64,000 nucleotides of DNA from Kofleriaceae bacterium (GCA_018057825.1 JAGPCY010000003.1:1-64000); one strand, 5' to 3'. Shown: positions 1 through 8,885, counted from the first letter of the stretch. Notes: generated by a model from the sequence alone, not told the origin. Made by a program: numbers and translations.

Positions 1-2
1 GG

Positions 3-83
3 CACAAGCCCGGCCCCGCCGAGCTCGCAAACTCCTGGCTCTACGGCACCGACGACATCGACGCTTTCGAGGCGCCCTTCTGA
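3..83 (+). pseudogene. 3' end of a Y1 (IS200/RAYT-type) transposase, copy 1, cut by the window edge
   Basis: The first 26 codons and stop repeat, with one visible residue change (DDID against NDID), the C-terminus of the transposase remnant that ends at 1616. The gene begins outside the window, so it may be complete or broken. The downstream non-coding block (84-285) is also repeated after the second copy, so gene end plus flank were duplicated together. Confidence 0.6.
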
Positions 84-285
84 CGCGCCCCGCCGCGTCC
101 CTCCTGCGCTGACGCGCGAACCCAGCCCCCCCCACGCCGAAGCCACCCGGCCCGCCCAGCCACCCTGGGCCGGCCGGGCGGCGGCGTTTTCGGCCGGTCT
201 CGGGGGCGAGGCGACGCTCTATGGACTCTGCGACCTCATCCCGCGGATCTCGGTGGGGTTTCCCGAGAGGTTGCTACCCGTCCGC
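84..285. repeat. Repeat block R1 with REP-like imperfect palindrome
   Basis: First of three related blocks (R1 here, R2 about 772-925, R3 about 1617-1830). Shared landmarks are a TGACGCGC stretch, CCCACGCCGAAG, an imperfect palindrome at 149-175 (11-base arms with one mismatch around a 5-base loop), and GAGAGGTTGCTACCCGTC near the end in R1 and R2. R1 and R3 both follow the same transposase 3' end. Such hairpins beside a Y1 transposase resemble the REP elements mobilised by RAYT enzymes. That link is inference. Confidence 0.6.
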
Positions 286-357
286 TGGCGCAGGCGCAGC
301 CACCTCGGCGGGGTCCGAGGGCGAGCGCGCGTCCGCCGGGTCTGTCAACGGGCGGGG

Positions 358-725
358 GTACTGATCGCGCAAAGGGCGGCCAAACTGATCGCGGTTGTCC
401 ACAGGGCCGCGAGGCCTGGATCGGGGTCGGTCAGGTGGCGCGCTCGAGGCGGCCAAACTGATCGCGGCCCGGCTCAGCCGGGCTTGCCGGAGCTGGCGGC
501 CGTCCCGCCGTGCCGGGCGCGCTTGCTCGGAGGCGGGTTGCGGAACGTGTCGCCCTCCATGACGATGTCCCGTTGATACGCCGGCGCTTGGGGGCGTCCG
601 CCCCCCGATCAGTTTGGCCGCCCCCGACCCACCACCCGCCACGATCAGTTCGGCCGCCTCCAGCGCGATCAGTTTGGCCGCCCCCTCCGCGATCAGTTCG
701 GCTGCCTCCACGCCGATCAGTTAGC
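358..725. mobile_element. Collapsed IS21-like element: inverted clusters of a ~17-bp repeat
   Basis: A repeat of the form GGCGGCCAAACTGATCGCG occurs at about 377 and 449 (with a partial copy near 361). Its reverse complement GATCAGTTTGGCCGCC, exact or with one or two changes, occurs at about 607, 640, 668, 692 and 715. Two inward-facing clusters of short repeats are the end structure of IS21-family elements. Between them, read on the minus strand at about 600-478, is a short open stretch containing IVMEGDTF and PPPSKR, which resembles the end of an IstB-type ATPase. This looks like two transposon ends joined by an internal deletion. Family assignment is tentative. Confidence 0.45.
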
Positions 726-771
726 CCACCCTCTCACACGCCGCGGCGCCCAAACCAGCGCGTCCGGATCG

Positions 772-925
772 CCCCGCAGCGTCCCTGCTGCGCTGACGCG
801 CCAACCCAACCCACCCCACGCCGAAGTCATCCGGCCCGCCCAGCCACCGTGGGCCGGCCGGGCAGCGGCGACCTCGGGCTGTCTCTGCAGCGCTTCGCCG
901 AGAGGTTGCTACCCGTCCTAGGGGG
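772..925. repeat. Repeat block R2 with REP-like palindrome
   Basis: Second copy of the block described at 84-285. The palindrome is at about 833-860. The block runs straight into the truncated transposase: the GAGAGGTTGCTACCCGTC end, which in R1 is followed by unrelated sequence, is here followed by transposase codons, so the junction at about 917-920 is probably the breakpoint that removed the transposase N-terminus. Confidence 0.55.
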
Positions 926-1616
926 GGTGTTCTGGAGCCGGCGTGCCAAGGTCATCCCGGTCCTCGACCCCGACGCCCAGCTCGACCGCCTGACGTACCT
1001 CTTGAGCCAGGGGCCCAAGAGCAAGCTCGTCGCCTCGCCCAAAGACTGGCCCGGCGCGTGTTCGACCCCGGGGCTGCTCGGCGACATGACCCTGCCCGCT
1101 CGCTACAAGGGCCTCGACGCCTGCCGGCGCAACCGGCGGCGCCGCCAGCCGCGCCCCGAGGTCGAACTCGAGGAGGACGTCTCGATCACGCTGGCGGCCC
1201 TGCCCGCGCTCGAGCACCTCCCCGTGGACGAACTGCGCGCCGTGCACGAGGGCCTGGTCGACAAGATCGATGCCGCCCACGCCGGCAACCAGGTGCTGGG
1301 CGCCCAGCACCTGATCGAGCAGGACCCCGAGACCCGCCCGGAGAACTTCGTGCCCTCGCCCGCCCCGCGCTGCCACGCCCGGTCGACCCCGGTGCGCCTC
1401 CGTTTCCACAAGTGTTACAGGACCTTCCAAGATCGCTACCGCAACGGCGCCGGCCAGGTGCGCGAGCGCCCCGCCGACAAGGCCGTCGTCGTCATGGCTG
1501 GCTACTCGCCGGGCGCCATGATCCGCGCCCACTGGCACAAGCCCGGCCCCGCCGAGCTCGCAAACTCCTGGCTCTACGGCACCAACGACATCGACGCTTT
1601 CGAGGCGCCCTTCTGA
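906..1616 (+). pseudogene. Y1 transposase remnant (IS200-like / REP-associated), N-terminus lost
   Basis: The open frame keeps the C-terminal half of the Y1 transposase family: FWSRRAKVIPVLD, then RLTYLLSQGPKSKLV (equivalent to the RYIxxNPVRAGLV block that carries the catalytic tyrosine) and the hallmark PKDWPG, followed by the long C-terminal extension common in myxobacterial members, with the DPETRPENFVPSPAPRCHA region. The HUH metal-binding half is missing, so it cannot be active alone. The frame continues upstream to about 510, but that part is repeat sequence and is not coding. It ends in the same C-terminus as the partial copy at 3-83. Confidence 0.65.
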
Positions 1617-1830
1617 CGCGCCCCGCCGCGTCCCTGCTGCGCTGACGCGCATACCCAGCTCACCCCACGCCGAAGCCATCCGGCCCGCCCAGCCACCCTG
1701 GGCCGGCCGGGCGGCGGCGTTTTCGGCCGGTCTCGGCGGCCAGTCGACGCTCGACAGATTCTGCGACGCCATCCCGCAGATCCCCGAGGGTTGTCCCGAG
1801 CGGTTGCCAACGGTCTTTGGGGGGGCCTGT
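1617..1830. repeat. Repeat block R3 with REP-like palindrome
   Basis: Third copy of the block, directly after the transposase remnant, with its palindrome at 1682-1708. It matches R1 through the stretch containing GGCGTTTTCGGCCGGTCTCG and diverges before the membrane protein gene. It marks the edge of the lower-GC island that starts near 1880. No gene is seen between 1617 and 1931 other than a possible 17-codon leader (1882-1935). Confidence 0.6.
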
Positions 1831-1931
1831 TGGGCGCCTTCCCATTGCCTGGGCCCGGCGGAATCACGTAACCTGACACCCATGAAGTGGGCGCGATCAC
1901 CCGCCTCGCGCACCCGCGAGGTAGTTCTTCG

Positions 1932-2441
1932 ATGAATCCCAAGCCGTCGGAATGGCGTTACCTGCTCAAGGAACTGTGTGCGCGCGCTGTAGCCATCTTC
2001 ACTCAACCCCGCGCCTTCTTTTATGTCTTCGTCTTCGGAGCGCTCCTGGGGGGGCTTGGGACCTGGGGCGCCCTGTTTGCGCAGGAACACGGCAAAGCGA
2101 GCGGGCGGGAGGTCCTGATCTCGGCTGCGACCTTTGGTGTGGCCCTTTGCTTCACCGGCATCGCCGATTCTGTGCTCGAAAAGGAAAGGCGAGGTCTATT
2201 CCGATTCGCCTTGCTTGTCTTCGGTCTGCTATCGCTGATTCCGATGTCGTACGAGTTGTTTCAGCTCTCTATGGGACATTCCAACATTGAGAAGCGGGGC
2301 CTGATGAACACGCTGTGCGTATCCGGACCACCTTGGCTCGTCTGGGCCGTGGCCAACGCTCGCGACGTAAAGTTCGAGCCAGAAGAGTGGGATGCCGCAG
2401 CCGGAGGGAACCCGGTGCGAGATCTGCAGGATAGACAATGA
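1932..2441 (+). CDS. Four-TM membrane protein coupled to the DndB-like gene
   Basis: A protein of 169 residues with a basic, cytoplasmic-looking N-terminus, four hydrophobic stretches (about residues 26-50, 59-77, 87-108 and 122-140) and a polar C-terminal tail ending in DLQDRQ. No family is recognised. The ATG at 1932 is chosen because the residues before it look untranslated. A 17-codon open frame at 1882-1935 (ATGAAGTGGGCG...) overlaps this start as ATGA and could be a leader peptide or chance. The 3' end overlaps the next start (ATGA at 2438-2441), so the two are translationally coupled. By position it could anchor the DGQHR protein or act as a membrane effector. Base composition is visibly less GC-rich than the host genes. 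Confidence 0.7.
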   Translation: MNPKPSEWRYLLKELCARAVAIFTQPRAFFYVFVFGALLGGLGTWGALFAQEHGKASGREVLISAATFGVALCFTGIADSVLEKERRGLFRFALLVFGLLSLIPMSYELFQLSMGHSNIEKRGLMNTLCVSGPPWLVWAVANARDVKFEPEEWDAAAGGNPVRDLQDRQ

Positions 2442-3781
2442 AACATCTCTTTCGTGGCCCCGCCCTCCGAGTAAGTCAGCCAATCGGAGACTTCTGGGTT
2501 GCTGTCATCCCTGCGAGAATCCTCCTTCTGGCTTCAGCACCAGATCGCCTACGTGTCGTAGTTGACGAGGGGGACCCAACTTCGCTTACTGAGTGGAAAC
2601 AAGGGAAGGCAATGCTAGGCAGCCAACGCGGGCTGAACGATCAAAAGCTAAAGGAAGTCGGCGCCTACGTAGACGCATTGGACGCCACGTTTCCAAATGC
2701 CATCATCATTTCTGCGAACTCCGACCTTGCGACGGCCTCACAAGAGGAGACCAAAGACGCGGCCAGCGCCAAGACGAACGAGAAGCAAGACTGGTTCATC
2801 GACTACGATGAAGACGACCAGGAGGAGAAGCATCCCCATCTAGTCATCCCGGCGAACCCTCGGCAAGCGGCGATCGTAGATGGGCAACATCGACTTTTTG
2901 GCTTCTTCCACAGCAAAATCGAGACCCGCCGGGATTTTCGACTCGTGTGCGCGGTCTTCTTCGAGATGCCGCTTCCGCTTCAGGCGACAGTCTTTGCGAC
3001 AATCAATACCAAGCAGACCCCTGTGCCAAGGGCAATGGCACTGAACCTTTTTGGCTACAACGTTGAGGACGAGGCGGCCGAGGTATGGAGCCCGACCAAG
3101 CTCGCCGTCTTTATCGCCCGACGGCTAAACTGGCAAGAGGACTCGCCACTCTTTGGCAAGATCAAGATCGATGCTGCGGATGCACCCACACCATCTCGCC
3201 TGCCAGGTGCAAATAGGGCGCTGTCTCTGGCAGCCGTGGTCGACGGTGTCGCGCATCTTTTGTCGAATACAGCCTCCCAGGACGCAAACACGCTCAAGTC
3301 GGAGCGAACTCTTCGCCGAAGAAAGCGTAGGGACCTCCCGAACGATGGTCCACTACTGAGGGCGTGGTACCTGGCCGAGGCGGATCGGTCGATCTTTGAA
3401 GTTGTGCGTGAGTTCTGCATGGCCGCGAACGACGTGTTCTGGAAGAACGCCCCCACAGGTAGCATGCTTGTGCGCGCGGTCGGCGTTCGCGCCCTTTTCT
3501 CCTTTCTTCTTCAGGCGGGAGAGACACTTGGTGTCCCCGCAAGCCCACCTAACGATCGGCAACAGTTCGTCACTGAGTTTGGTGCGCACGCTCGGCGCGC
3601 GCTGAGCAAAGCAAGCAGCATCGACTTCACCGATGTGTTCTTCGAGGCAAGTGGAAGGGGGCAAGCCCGAATCACCAACGTTCTTCTGATCTCGAATGGA
3701 ATCCTCTCTATCGACAGTTTACCTGAAGGAGACTCCAATGACTACCGTCGAGTACTTGGGGTAGCCCTTGACCGGAGCTAA
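2438..3781 (+). CDS. DndB-like DGQHR-domain protein
   Basis: A protein of 447 residues with the diagnostic AAIVDGQHRLFGF motif (DGQHR at 148-152) and the later block FATINTKQTPVPRAMALNLFG, as in the DndB/DGQHR superfamily. In classical dnd loci DndB is a DNA-binding negative regulator of phosphorothioation. Here it is longer than classical DndB, and an acidic insert (DYDEDDQEE, about 122-130) precedes the motif. Its start overlaps the stop of the 4-TM gene, and it converges on the dndE::HerA gene with a 44-bp gap, so it is not in the modification operon. Paralogues also occur in 7-deazapurine (dpd) clusters, but no tgt-like gene is present. Assignment to the superfamily is secure; a repressor role is inference. 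Confidence 0.85.
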   Translation: MKHLFRGPALRVSQPIGDFWVAVIPARILLLASAPDRLRVVVDEGDPTSLTEWKQGKAMLGSQRGLNDQKLKEVGAYVDALDATFPNAIIISANSDLATASQEETKDAASAKTNEKQDWFIDYDEDDQEEKHPHLVIPANPRQAAIVDGQHRLFGFFHSKIETRRDFRLVCAVFFEMPLPLQATVFATINTKQTPVPRAMALNLFGYNVEDEAAEVWSPTKLAVFIARRLNWQEDSPLFGKIKIDAADAPTPSRLPGANRALSLAAVVDGVAHLLSNTASQDANTLKSERTLRRRKRRDLPNDGPLLRAWYLAEADRSIFEVVREFCMAANDVFWKNAPTGSMLVRAVGVRALFSFLLQAGETLGVPASPPNDRQQFVTEFGAHARRALSKASSIDFTDVFFEASGRGQARITNVLLISNGILSIDSLPEGDSNDYRRVLGVALDRS

Positions 3782-3825
3782 AGCAGTTGCGCACTGAGTC
3801 GTGGCCTGGGTCACCTATCACATAC

Positions 3826-5391
3826 TCACGTCCGTGGCGCGGTCTCGAAGCTGGACTCGTCCCACGCTTGGAAGCGAACGAAGCCACGATCGTGGAGCCT
3901 CGTCACTGCCTCACCGCTTCGCAGCCCGCCTAGGTCGAACGTCTGGCCCAGGACGCGCGTCACTAGGGCGGGCTTGGCATTGGTCTTCAGGCAGATCCCT
4001 AGCCCGATGTTGGACAAGAAATCGTCGTCGTTGTTCGAGAAGTCGTCAGGCGACTGCGAGACGGTCATCACTGCACCGCCCTTGGAGCGCGATTCACGCA
4101 CCAGCCCGATTAGCGAGTCCTGGTTGTAGGCGAGGACCTTGCGCGCTTCGTCAACGCAAAGGAAGAGTCGCAGCGACCGATTTCCGTCGGCGTCGATGGC
4201 GGAGTCGCCGAGGCTCGAAAGGTACGTGTACGCAGCGTCAAGTATCAGAAATACTACGCAACGCTGGACGAAGTCAGGTAGCGTGTGGACGTCGACGACC
4301 CAACTCTGCGAGAAGAACTCTGTTGGCGAGTACTTCGGTTCGAAGAGCTTGAACTTGGCAAGGTCGGAGAACGTCGTTGTGGCCATGTCGTCCTTCCGAC
4401 GATTTTCGGCGTACACTTCTTTCAGGCGGTCTTGAATATCGGCCAACCGCACGGGATGTGCACCGCGCAGCGCCCTTTCAGTGGCCTCGCCCACCAAATT
4501 CTTCTGAATCGGCCCCAACTGCGTGGTTGGAATCCGGTCGAAGGACTCACGGAACCGCATCGCCGCGATCGCGGCCTCGCTGGCGCTGCTGAGGTGGAGC
4601 ACATCAAGGGGAACCGGCACCTGCGGCGGGGTTAGAACCTCGGCTCCGATACTTCGCACAAAGCTCGGGTTACCGGCCATGTCGCCCTTCCCCATGTCAA
4701 AGACCAGCACAGGGCAACCGCTCTGCTGGTGGGCCTCGGTGGCCATCGTACGTGCGATGAAGGTCTTTCCGGTTCCAAGGGTGCCCATGATCGCAACATG
4801 AGGGGAGTTCCCTTTCGCATTTATGGCAAACTCAAGACGCTTCCCAGTTCGAAGGTCCGTGCTGACTGGCCCCATGGGCAGACGGACCGGTACTGCCTTC
4901 GGCACAAACGGTTCGCGACTCGCCACCCCGTTGGCACTGCGTGTCCTTGCACTCGCCGCACCCTTCCCACGCAGATTCGCTTGCTCGGCCAGGCGCATGA
5001 TGAAGCGGTCGTGGTCCCCGCCGCAGTCTTTCCAGTCCTTGTCAAGGAGACGGACCCCCCGCGCCCAGTGCCGTCGTACCAGCTCCTGCAACTCCTCGAT
5101 GCCGACTGGTCCGTCAATGGGAGTATGTTCCACGAGGAGGCATACCCACGTGCGGAGGTCGACTCCGTCACCGAAGAGAATGTGTCCCTTGATGTTCTGT
5201 CCAGGTGCGTCGTCGACCGCGGCGGGGGACTCGGCGACGGCAAGCGAACGTGCGATGGCAAGCCGGGCTGCGTAGTTGTTTCCCTTGAGCGCAAGGCGCG
5301 GCCCTGCGAACTCCTTGTTGAGTTCGGACGCGGCTGCCCCTGTCGAAAAGCTGGCCTTGGTGACGTCGTCGAATGAGAAGTTGGTCGGCAT
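3826..5391 (-). CDS. DndE-domain / HerA-FtsK-type ATPase fusion
   Basis: A protein of 521 residues. Residues about 20-125 look like DndE: ALKGNNYAARLAIARSL, then IKGHILFGDGVDLRTW and LLVEHTP. Classical DndE is a small protein that binds nicked DNA in phosphorothioation. Residues about 165-515 form a HerA/FtsK-like ATPase, with Walker A GTLGTGKT (203-210), Walker B LRLFLCVDEAR (407-416) and a sensor-like TVSQSPDDF. It is the last gene of the operon, starting 26 bp after the dndD stop, and its own stop faces the DndB-like gene. The fusion would tie nick binding to ATP-driven DNA handling. The domain calls are by motif, and the DndE part is the less certain one. Confidence 0.75.
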   Translation of the reverse strand: MPTNFSFDDVTKASFSTGAAASELNKEFAGPRLALKGNNYAARLAIARSLAVAESPAAVDDAPGQNIKGHILFGDGVDLRTWVCLLVEHTPIDGPVGIEELQELVRRHWARGVRLLDKDWKDCGGDHDRFIMRLAEQANLRGKGAASARTRSANGVASREPFVPKAVPVRLPMGPVSTDLRTGKRLEFAINAKGNSPHVAIMGTLGTGKTFIARTMATEAHQQSGCPVLVFDMGKGDMAGNPSFVRSIGAEVLTPPQVPVPLDVLHLSSASEAAIAAMRFRESFDRIPTTQLGPIQKNLVGEATERALRGAHPVRLADIQDRLKEVYAENRRKDDMATTTFSDLAKFKLFEPKYSPTEFFSQSWVVDVHTLPDFVQRCVVFLILDAAYTYLSSLGDSAIDADGNRSLRLFLCVDEARKVLAYNQDSLIGLVRESRSKGGAVMTVSQSPDDFSNNDDDFLSNIGLGICLKTNAKPALVTRVLGQTFDLGGLRSGEAVTRLHDRGFVRFQAWDESSFETAPRT

Positions 5392-5417
5392 GGTCTCTTA
5401 CTTGCCCCGGTCGTCCT

Positions 5418-7481
5418 TCAAAAGTAGTCGTGTTCGCGAACGACGGCCCGACCTGACGCACTGCCGGGCACGGCTTCGTGCTCTATCCGATAGGTCTTCT
5501 TTATCTTCGTGGCTATCGCGTCTTTGAACTCGCCAACGATCTCGGTGTCTTGCGACAGAAAGATGATCTGCTCCCCTGCATTCGCCGCGAAATGACGGAG
5601 GACTCGAGTCCGATGGGCAGCGTCCAAGCGAGCCAGAGGAGTATCGATGACAATTGGGAAACGGACGTCCGCCGCTTGGGCAATAGCGCTGATGAGCGCG
5701 AACGCGAAAATCTGATTCTCCCCGGCCGACTGATCGAGCGTGCGCAGGTCGTCCCCGCGCTTGTTGAGAAGGCGGACGTTGCAGTCCTTGTCGATGGTGA
5801 TTTCTTCGACGTGGCTCTTGTGTGCCATCTCTCTAAAGGCCCGTGTCATATGACGTGCGATCTCATCGACACGCTCCCCCACAGCCGCGTCAATGAACTT
5901 CGGAATCACTGCCTGAAGACGCTCCGCAACCTCTGCCTTGGCGACGAAGGGTCGGGCGCGGTCGATCAGAGCCTGCTTCTGCTGAAGAGCAGCATAGCGT
6001 TGGTTGCGATCGTCCTGGAGCGCCTTACGGCGGCGCTCGTTGTCGCGCAGCTTCTCGGCGTAGCGGCCGGCGGTGTTCGAGGTTTCGGTCAGCTGCTTCG
6101 ACAACTCCTCGAGTTCGCTTTCGATTCCGGCGTAGGTGTTGATCTGCGACTGAAGTCGCTTCATCTCGATGTCAGCGTCCCTAATCTTGTCGAGCAGCGT
6201 AGCTAGTGAGTCCTCTCCCAACTGCTCAGCTTGATCCAGACGTTCGATGATGCGCGGCCGATCGTGCTCGGTGAGGGCTGCATGGCGAAACTCGGTTGCG
6301 CATCCATCTTCAGGCGGATGCCAGATCGATGTCCAAGCCGCGCCGATCTTCTGGGCGAGGGCCGCGTCCTGTGCCTGGCTCAGCTCCGGTTGGAAGGCGG
6401 GCTCGGCCGCCCGCAATGCTGCGATGAACCGTCCAATGCGTCCGCGGCTCGACTCGATTGCCGCTAGCGACGATGCAAGTTTCTGCTCGCCCTGAAGCCG
6501 AAGTCGGACCTGCTGGCGGATGCGGCTACCCGTTAGCGCAAGCGCAAAGTCGGTTCCCACGAGTTCCGTCAGCTCAGTGGTCCGTTGCCTTTGCTCGCGT
6601 TCAACAGCGCCTCGTTGGTCCATGAGGCGTTGAACGTTCTTGGCAGACCCCCCGCCCATTGAGGCCAGGCGAGTCTGGAGCTGCTCACTTTCGCGCGTGG
6701 CTGCCTCGAGAGCTCGCTCGTGTTCGACTTCCTCTGCGTGAAGAGTCGAAAGTTCGCGATCGATTCGCTCCAGTTCAGCGCGGAGCTCGAAGAGAGCGGA
6801 GTCCTCGGCGGCTGGGACCTCGGTACGCGTCTTGGTGGCGTAGCTGCCAAGGTCGTCAGCGAGATCACGCATCAGCCTGACACCGAGGAACCCTTCTATC
6901 CCGACTCGCACCTGTGCGGCCATCTCCCGGTTCGCCAGGCTTTGGACGCGCTCACCATCGAACAAGAAGAAGTGCGCCAAGTGTGACGGTAGCGCCGCCT
7001 GCGCAACCCATCGCCGCGCGAAGTCCGCCGGGTCATCATTGCGACCAGGGATCTTCCTGGCGCCGTCGACTTCGATGTGAACTTGCTCGCCATCCCCGAG
7101 GAGGTGACCATTGATCCCAAACCGCCACGTCCGACGGATTGTGATGGCACGCCCGTCGTTGGGATCGATGAACTGGAGTTCTACCTCGGCGTCATCGCTC
7201 TCTGTGCGACCGGCCAACTGGTGTCGTGCTTCCTGGATGAACTTGCGATAACTTAGGCGACGCCGGTTGTCATCGCCGCCTGCGTCGGCGCGGGGAACGA
7301 TGTCGAGGCCGTCCGCGCCATAGAGGCCCAGGATGATAGCCTCAAGAAGGCTGGTCTTCCCGTAGCCGTTCTTGGCGCCAATAAGGACGACGTTCTGGCG
7401 CCGGCCAGGCTCTGGGAACGAGAATTCGTGGTCCCCACCGTATAGCTTCCAGTTACGTAGCTTGACCCGCGTCAGATACAT
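5418..7481 (-). CDS. dndD: DndD-like SMC/Rad50-type ATPase
   Basis: A protein of 687 residues. It begins MYLTRVKLRNWKLYGG with Walker A GAKNGYGKTS (35-44), followed by a long charged coiled-coil region (about 190-520, rich in E/R/L/A). The C-terminal half-ATPase has a signature-like QSAGENQIFAFAL and Walker B PIVIDTPLARLD. This is the DndD architecture (about 660-700 residues): an ATPase of the DndCDE complex thought to alter or nick DNA for sulfur insertion. The start at 7481 is preferred over the upstream in-frame ATG at 7571 because the extra 30 residues are low-complexity Ser/Thr/Lys. It then overlaps the small upstream gene by 29 bp, fitting an operon. Confidence 0.85.
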   Translation of the reverse strand: MYLTRVKLRNWKLYGGDHEFSFPEPGRRQNVVLIGAKNGYGKTSLLEAIILGLYGADGLDIVPRADAGGDDNRRRLSYRKFIQEARHQLAGRTESDDAEVELQFIDPNDGRAITIRRTWRFGINGHLLGDGEQVHIEVDGARKIPGRNDDPADFARRWVAQAALPSHLAHFFLFDGERVQSLANREMAAQVRVGIEGFLGVRLMRDLADDLGSYATKTRTEVPAAEDSALFELRAELERIDRELSTLHAEEVEHERALEAATRESEQLQTRLASMGGGSAKNVQRLMDQRGAVEREQRQRTTELTELVGTDFALALTGSRIRQQVRLRLQGEQKLASSLAAIESSRGRIGRFIAALRAAEPAFQPELSQAQDAALAQKIGAAWTSIWHPPEDGCATEFRHAALTEHDRPRIIERLDQAEQLGEDSLATLLDKIRDADIEMKRLQSQINTYAGIESELEELSKQLTETSNTAGRYAEKLRDNERRRKALQDDRNQRYAALQQKQALIDRARPFVAKAEVAERLQAVIPKFIDAAVGERVDEIARHMTRAFREMAHKSHVEEITIDKDCNVRLLNKRGDDLRTLDQSAGENQIFAFALISAIAQAADVRFPIVIDTPLARLDAAHRTRVLRHFAANAGEQIIFLSQDTEIVGEFKDAIATKIKKTYRIEHEAVPGSASGRAVVREHDYF

Positions 7482-7686
7482 TGGCTTTTCCACTCGTGGG
7501 TTCGTCGACGAGTTCGTCGAAGACTTCATCGAACTTTTGGAAGATGCCGTGGCGGCGACCTTGGCCGACATGAGCCTGCTCGATCTCGATCAGGCGCTCG
7601 ACGACCTTCACGCTGACTCCCGCTTCTCGGCAGTACTGCTTCAGCAGTTCGCGACCTTGCCCCTGCTCAGTGAGACGGATGGTCAT
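7453..7686 (-). CDS. Small DNA-modification-system-associated protein
   Basis: A protein of 77 residues starting MTIRLTEQGQ, predicted helical (REAGVSVKVVERLIEIEQAHVG) with an acidic patch (FDEVFDELVDE). Its ATG overlaps the dndC stop as ATGA (7683-7686), and its 3' end overlaps the dndD start, so it is an integral member of the operon. Small proteins in exactly this slot between DndC and DndD are known in some phosphorothioation loci without a defined function. It may bridge DndC and DndD. It is not DndE, whose domain is on the ATPase fusion downstream. Confidence 0.75.
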   Translation of the reverse strand: MTIRLTEQGQGRELLKQYCREAGVSVKVVERLIEIEQAHVGQGRRHGIFQKFDEVFDELVDEPTSGKANVSDAGQAT

Positions 7687-8885
7687 GGGGTGCTGTCCTT
7701 GTGCGCGCCGCGAATGGCCGCGAGTGTACGACGGGCCTCTTCGGCCGCATCGTGGCTCCATAGCCGACGGATCGTTGACTGCTCCTTGGCCGTGATCAGT
7801 TCGAGGCCTACCTCTCGCTGGACCGCAAGTAGTCGTTCGAGGATTTCTCGGCGGGCCTCCAGGGTGAACGGCCCCGGCACCGGCGTGCCGTCTTTCATGA
7901 GTGTGACCAGACCGTTCCTTCGCGTCCGCTGACGGCGCGCTCGGTCGTTCCGAATGGCCGCCAACCAGTCTCGGAAATAGAGGAGCGGTTCAAGATGGTC
8001 GAAACCGTTGTCGATGAACCCCTCCATGCTCTTGTCCTTCTCGACGACGGTGCAAGTCCAGCATCCGAAGCGCGACGAGTTGCTCCCGCATGAGGGGGCC
8101 TCATCATTGTCGAGGACTAGCGGGCACTCGCCCCCCTGCGCGTTCCTGTACAGAGTGACGAGGTCGCGGTGGCTACCGCCCCAAGGGGGCGGACGCTGTA
8201 GAAGTAGCTGCCAGACTTCGTCGGTCTCAAGGTCGACGATCGGGCGAAAAACCAGGCATCCCTTGAGGTCGTTGTGCGGGTTCAGCCGCGAGCCGTCCTT
8301 GGGGGCGTAGCGATCCACCGAGGCTGCGCGCACCGCAGACTCCGCTCTCCGCACGCCGAGAAGTAGGATCGCTTGCCCATTGGCCGCGACAGTCGACGTA
8401 ATGTAGTCGGAGGTTGGGCGGATCTTCATCCTGTCAGTGCACCACCGGAACATCCGGTTGGGGGACGGATAGCCCCGGCCGATCAGATTCACCCAGAAGG
8501 TTTGTTCGGGGTCCGGCGTCGTCTTCACGACCGTCATCGGGAGCGCGAGGTCGTTGGCCGCGACGCGCAGCTTCTCGATCATGGCCTCGATGTAGCTGGC
8601 CAGAATCGGGGATTCCACCAGGGTGTCGTTCGTTAGGACATGAACGGGCCGACGCCGCGCTGACGGGTCGAGGTCCAGCAGCACTTCGAATACGAGCTGC
8701 AATACGAGTGTGGAGTCCTTGCCGCCGGAGTAGCCCACGATCCATGGGTAAGCGTGCGTCGGATCAAGGTACTCCGCGCGCACATCATCCAATGCCCGAC
8801 GAAAGCGGCCAGCGGTTCCCTCACCAGGCGGCGGGGTTGCAGGCGAGCTTGCGCCAGGGGCGCCGACGGCGAGTGGACGATCCAT
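7683..8885 (-). CDS. dndC: DndC-like PAPS-reductase-family sulfurtransferase
   Basis: A protein of 400 residues from the ATG at 8885; a GTG at 8930 would add 15 residues and is the alternative. The PP-loop YSGGKDSTLVLQ (about 52-63) is the ATP pyrophosphatase signature. Further on are FRWCTDRMKIRP and, near 280-305, a cysteine cluster (ECPLVL, SCGSNSSRFGCWTCTVVEKDKS) typical of the DndC iron-sulfur site. DndC activates the DNA backbone and transfers sulfur from a cysteine desulfurase. No dndA is present here, so a host IscS/SufS is presumably used, as in other dndA-less loci. It is the first gene of the minus-strand operon. No strong Shine-Dalgarno is seen at either candidate start. Confidence 0.9.
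   Translation of the reverse strand: MDRPLAVGAPGASSPATPPPGEGTAGRFRRALDDVRAEYLDPTHAYPWIVGYSGGKDSTLVLQLVFEVLLDLDPSARRRPVHVLTNDTLVESPILASYIEAMIEKLRVAANDLALPMTVVKTTPDPEQTFWVNLIGRGYPSPNRMFRWCTDRMKIRPTSDYITSTVAANGQAILLLGVRRAESAVRAASVDRYAPKDGSRLNPHNDLKGCLVFRPIVDLETDEVWQLLLQRPPPWGGSHRDLVTLYRNAQGGECPLVLDNDEAPSCGSNSSRFGCWTCTVVEKDKSMEGFIDNGFDHLEPLLYFRDWLAAIRNDRARRQRTRRNGLVTLMKDGTPVPGPFTLEARREILERLLAVQREVGLELITAKEQSTIRRLWSHDAAEEARRTLAAIRGAHKDSTP

Noticed and set aside
358-725. CRISPR array from the short repeats
   Set aside because: Repeats are in both orientations, of uneven spacing, and lack uniform spacers or cas genes.
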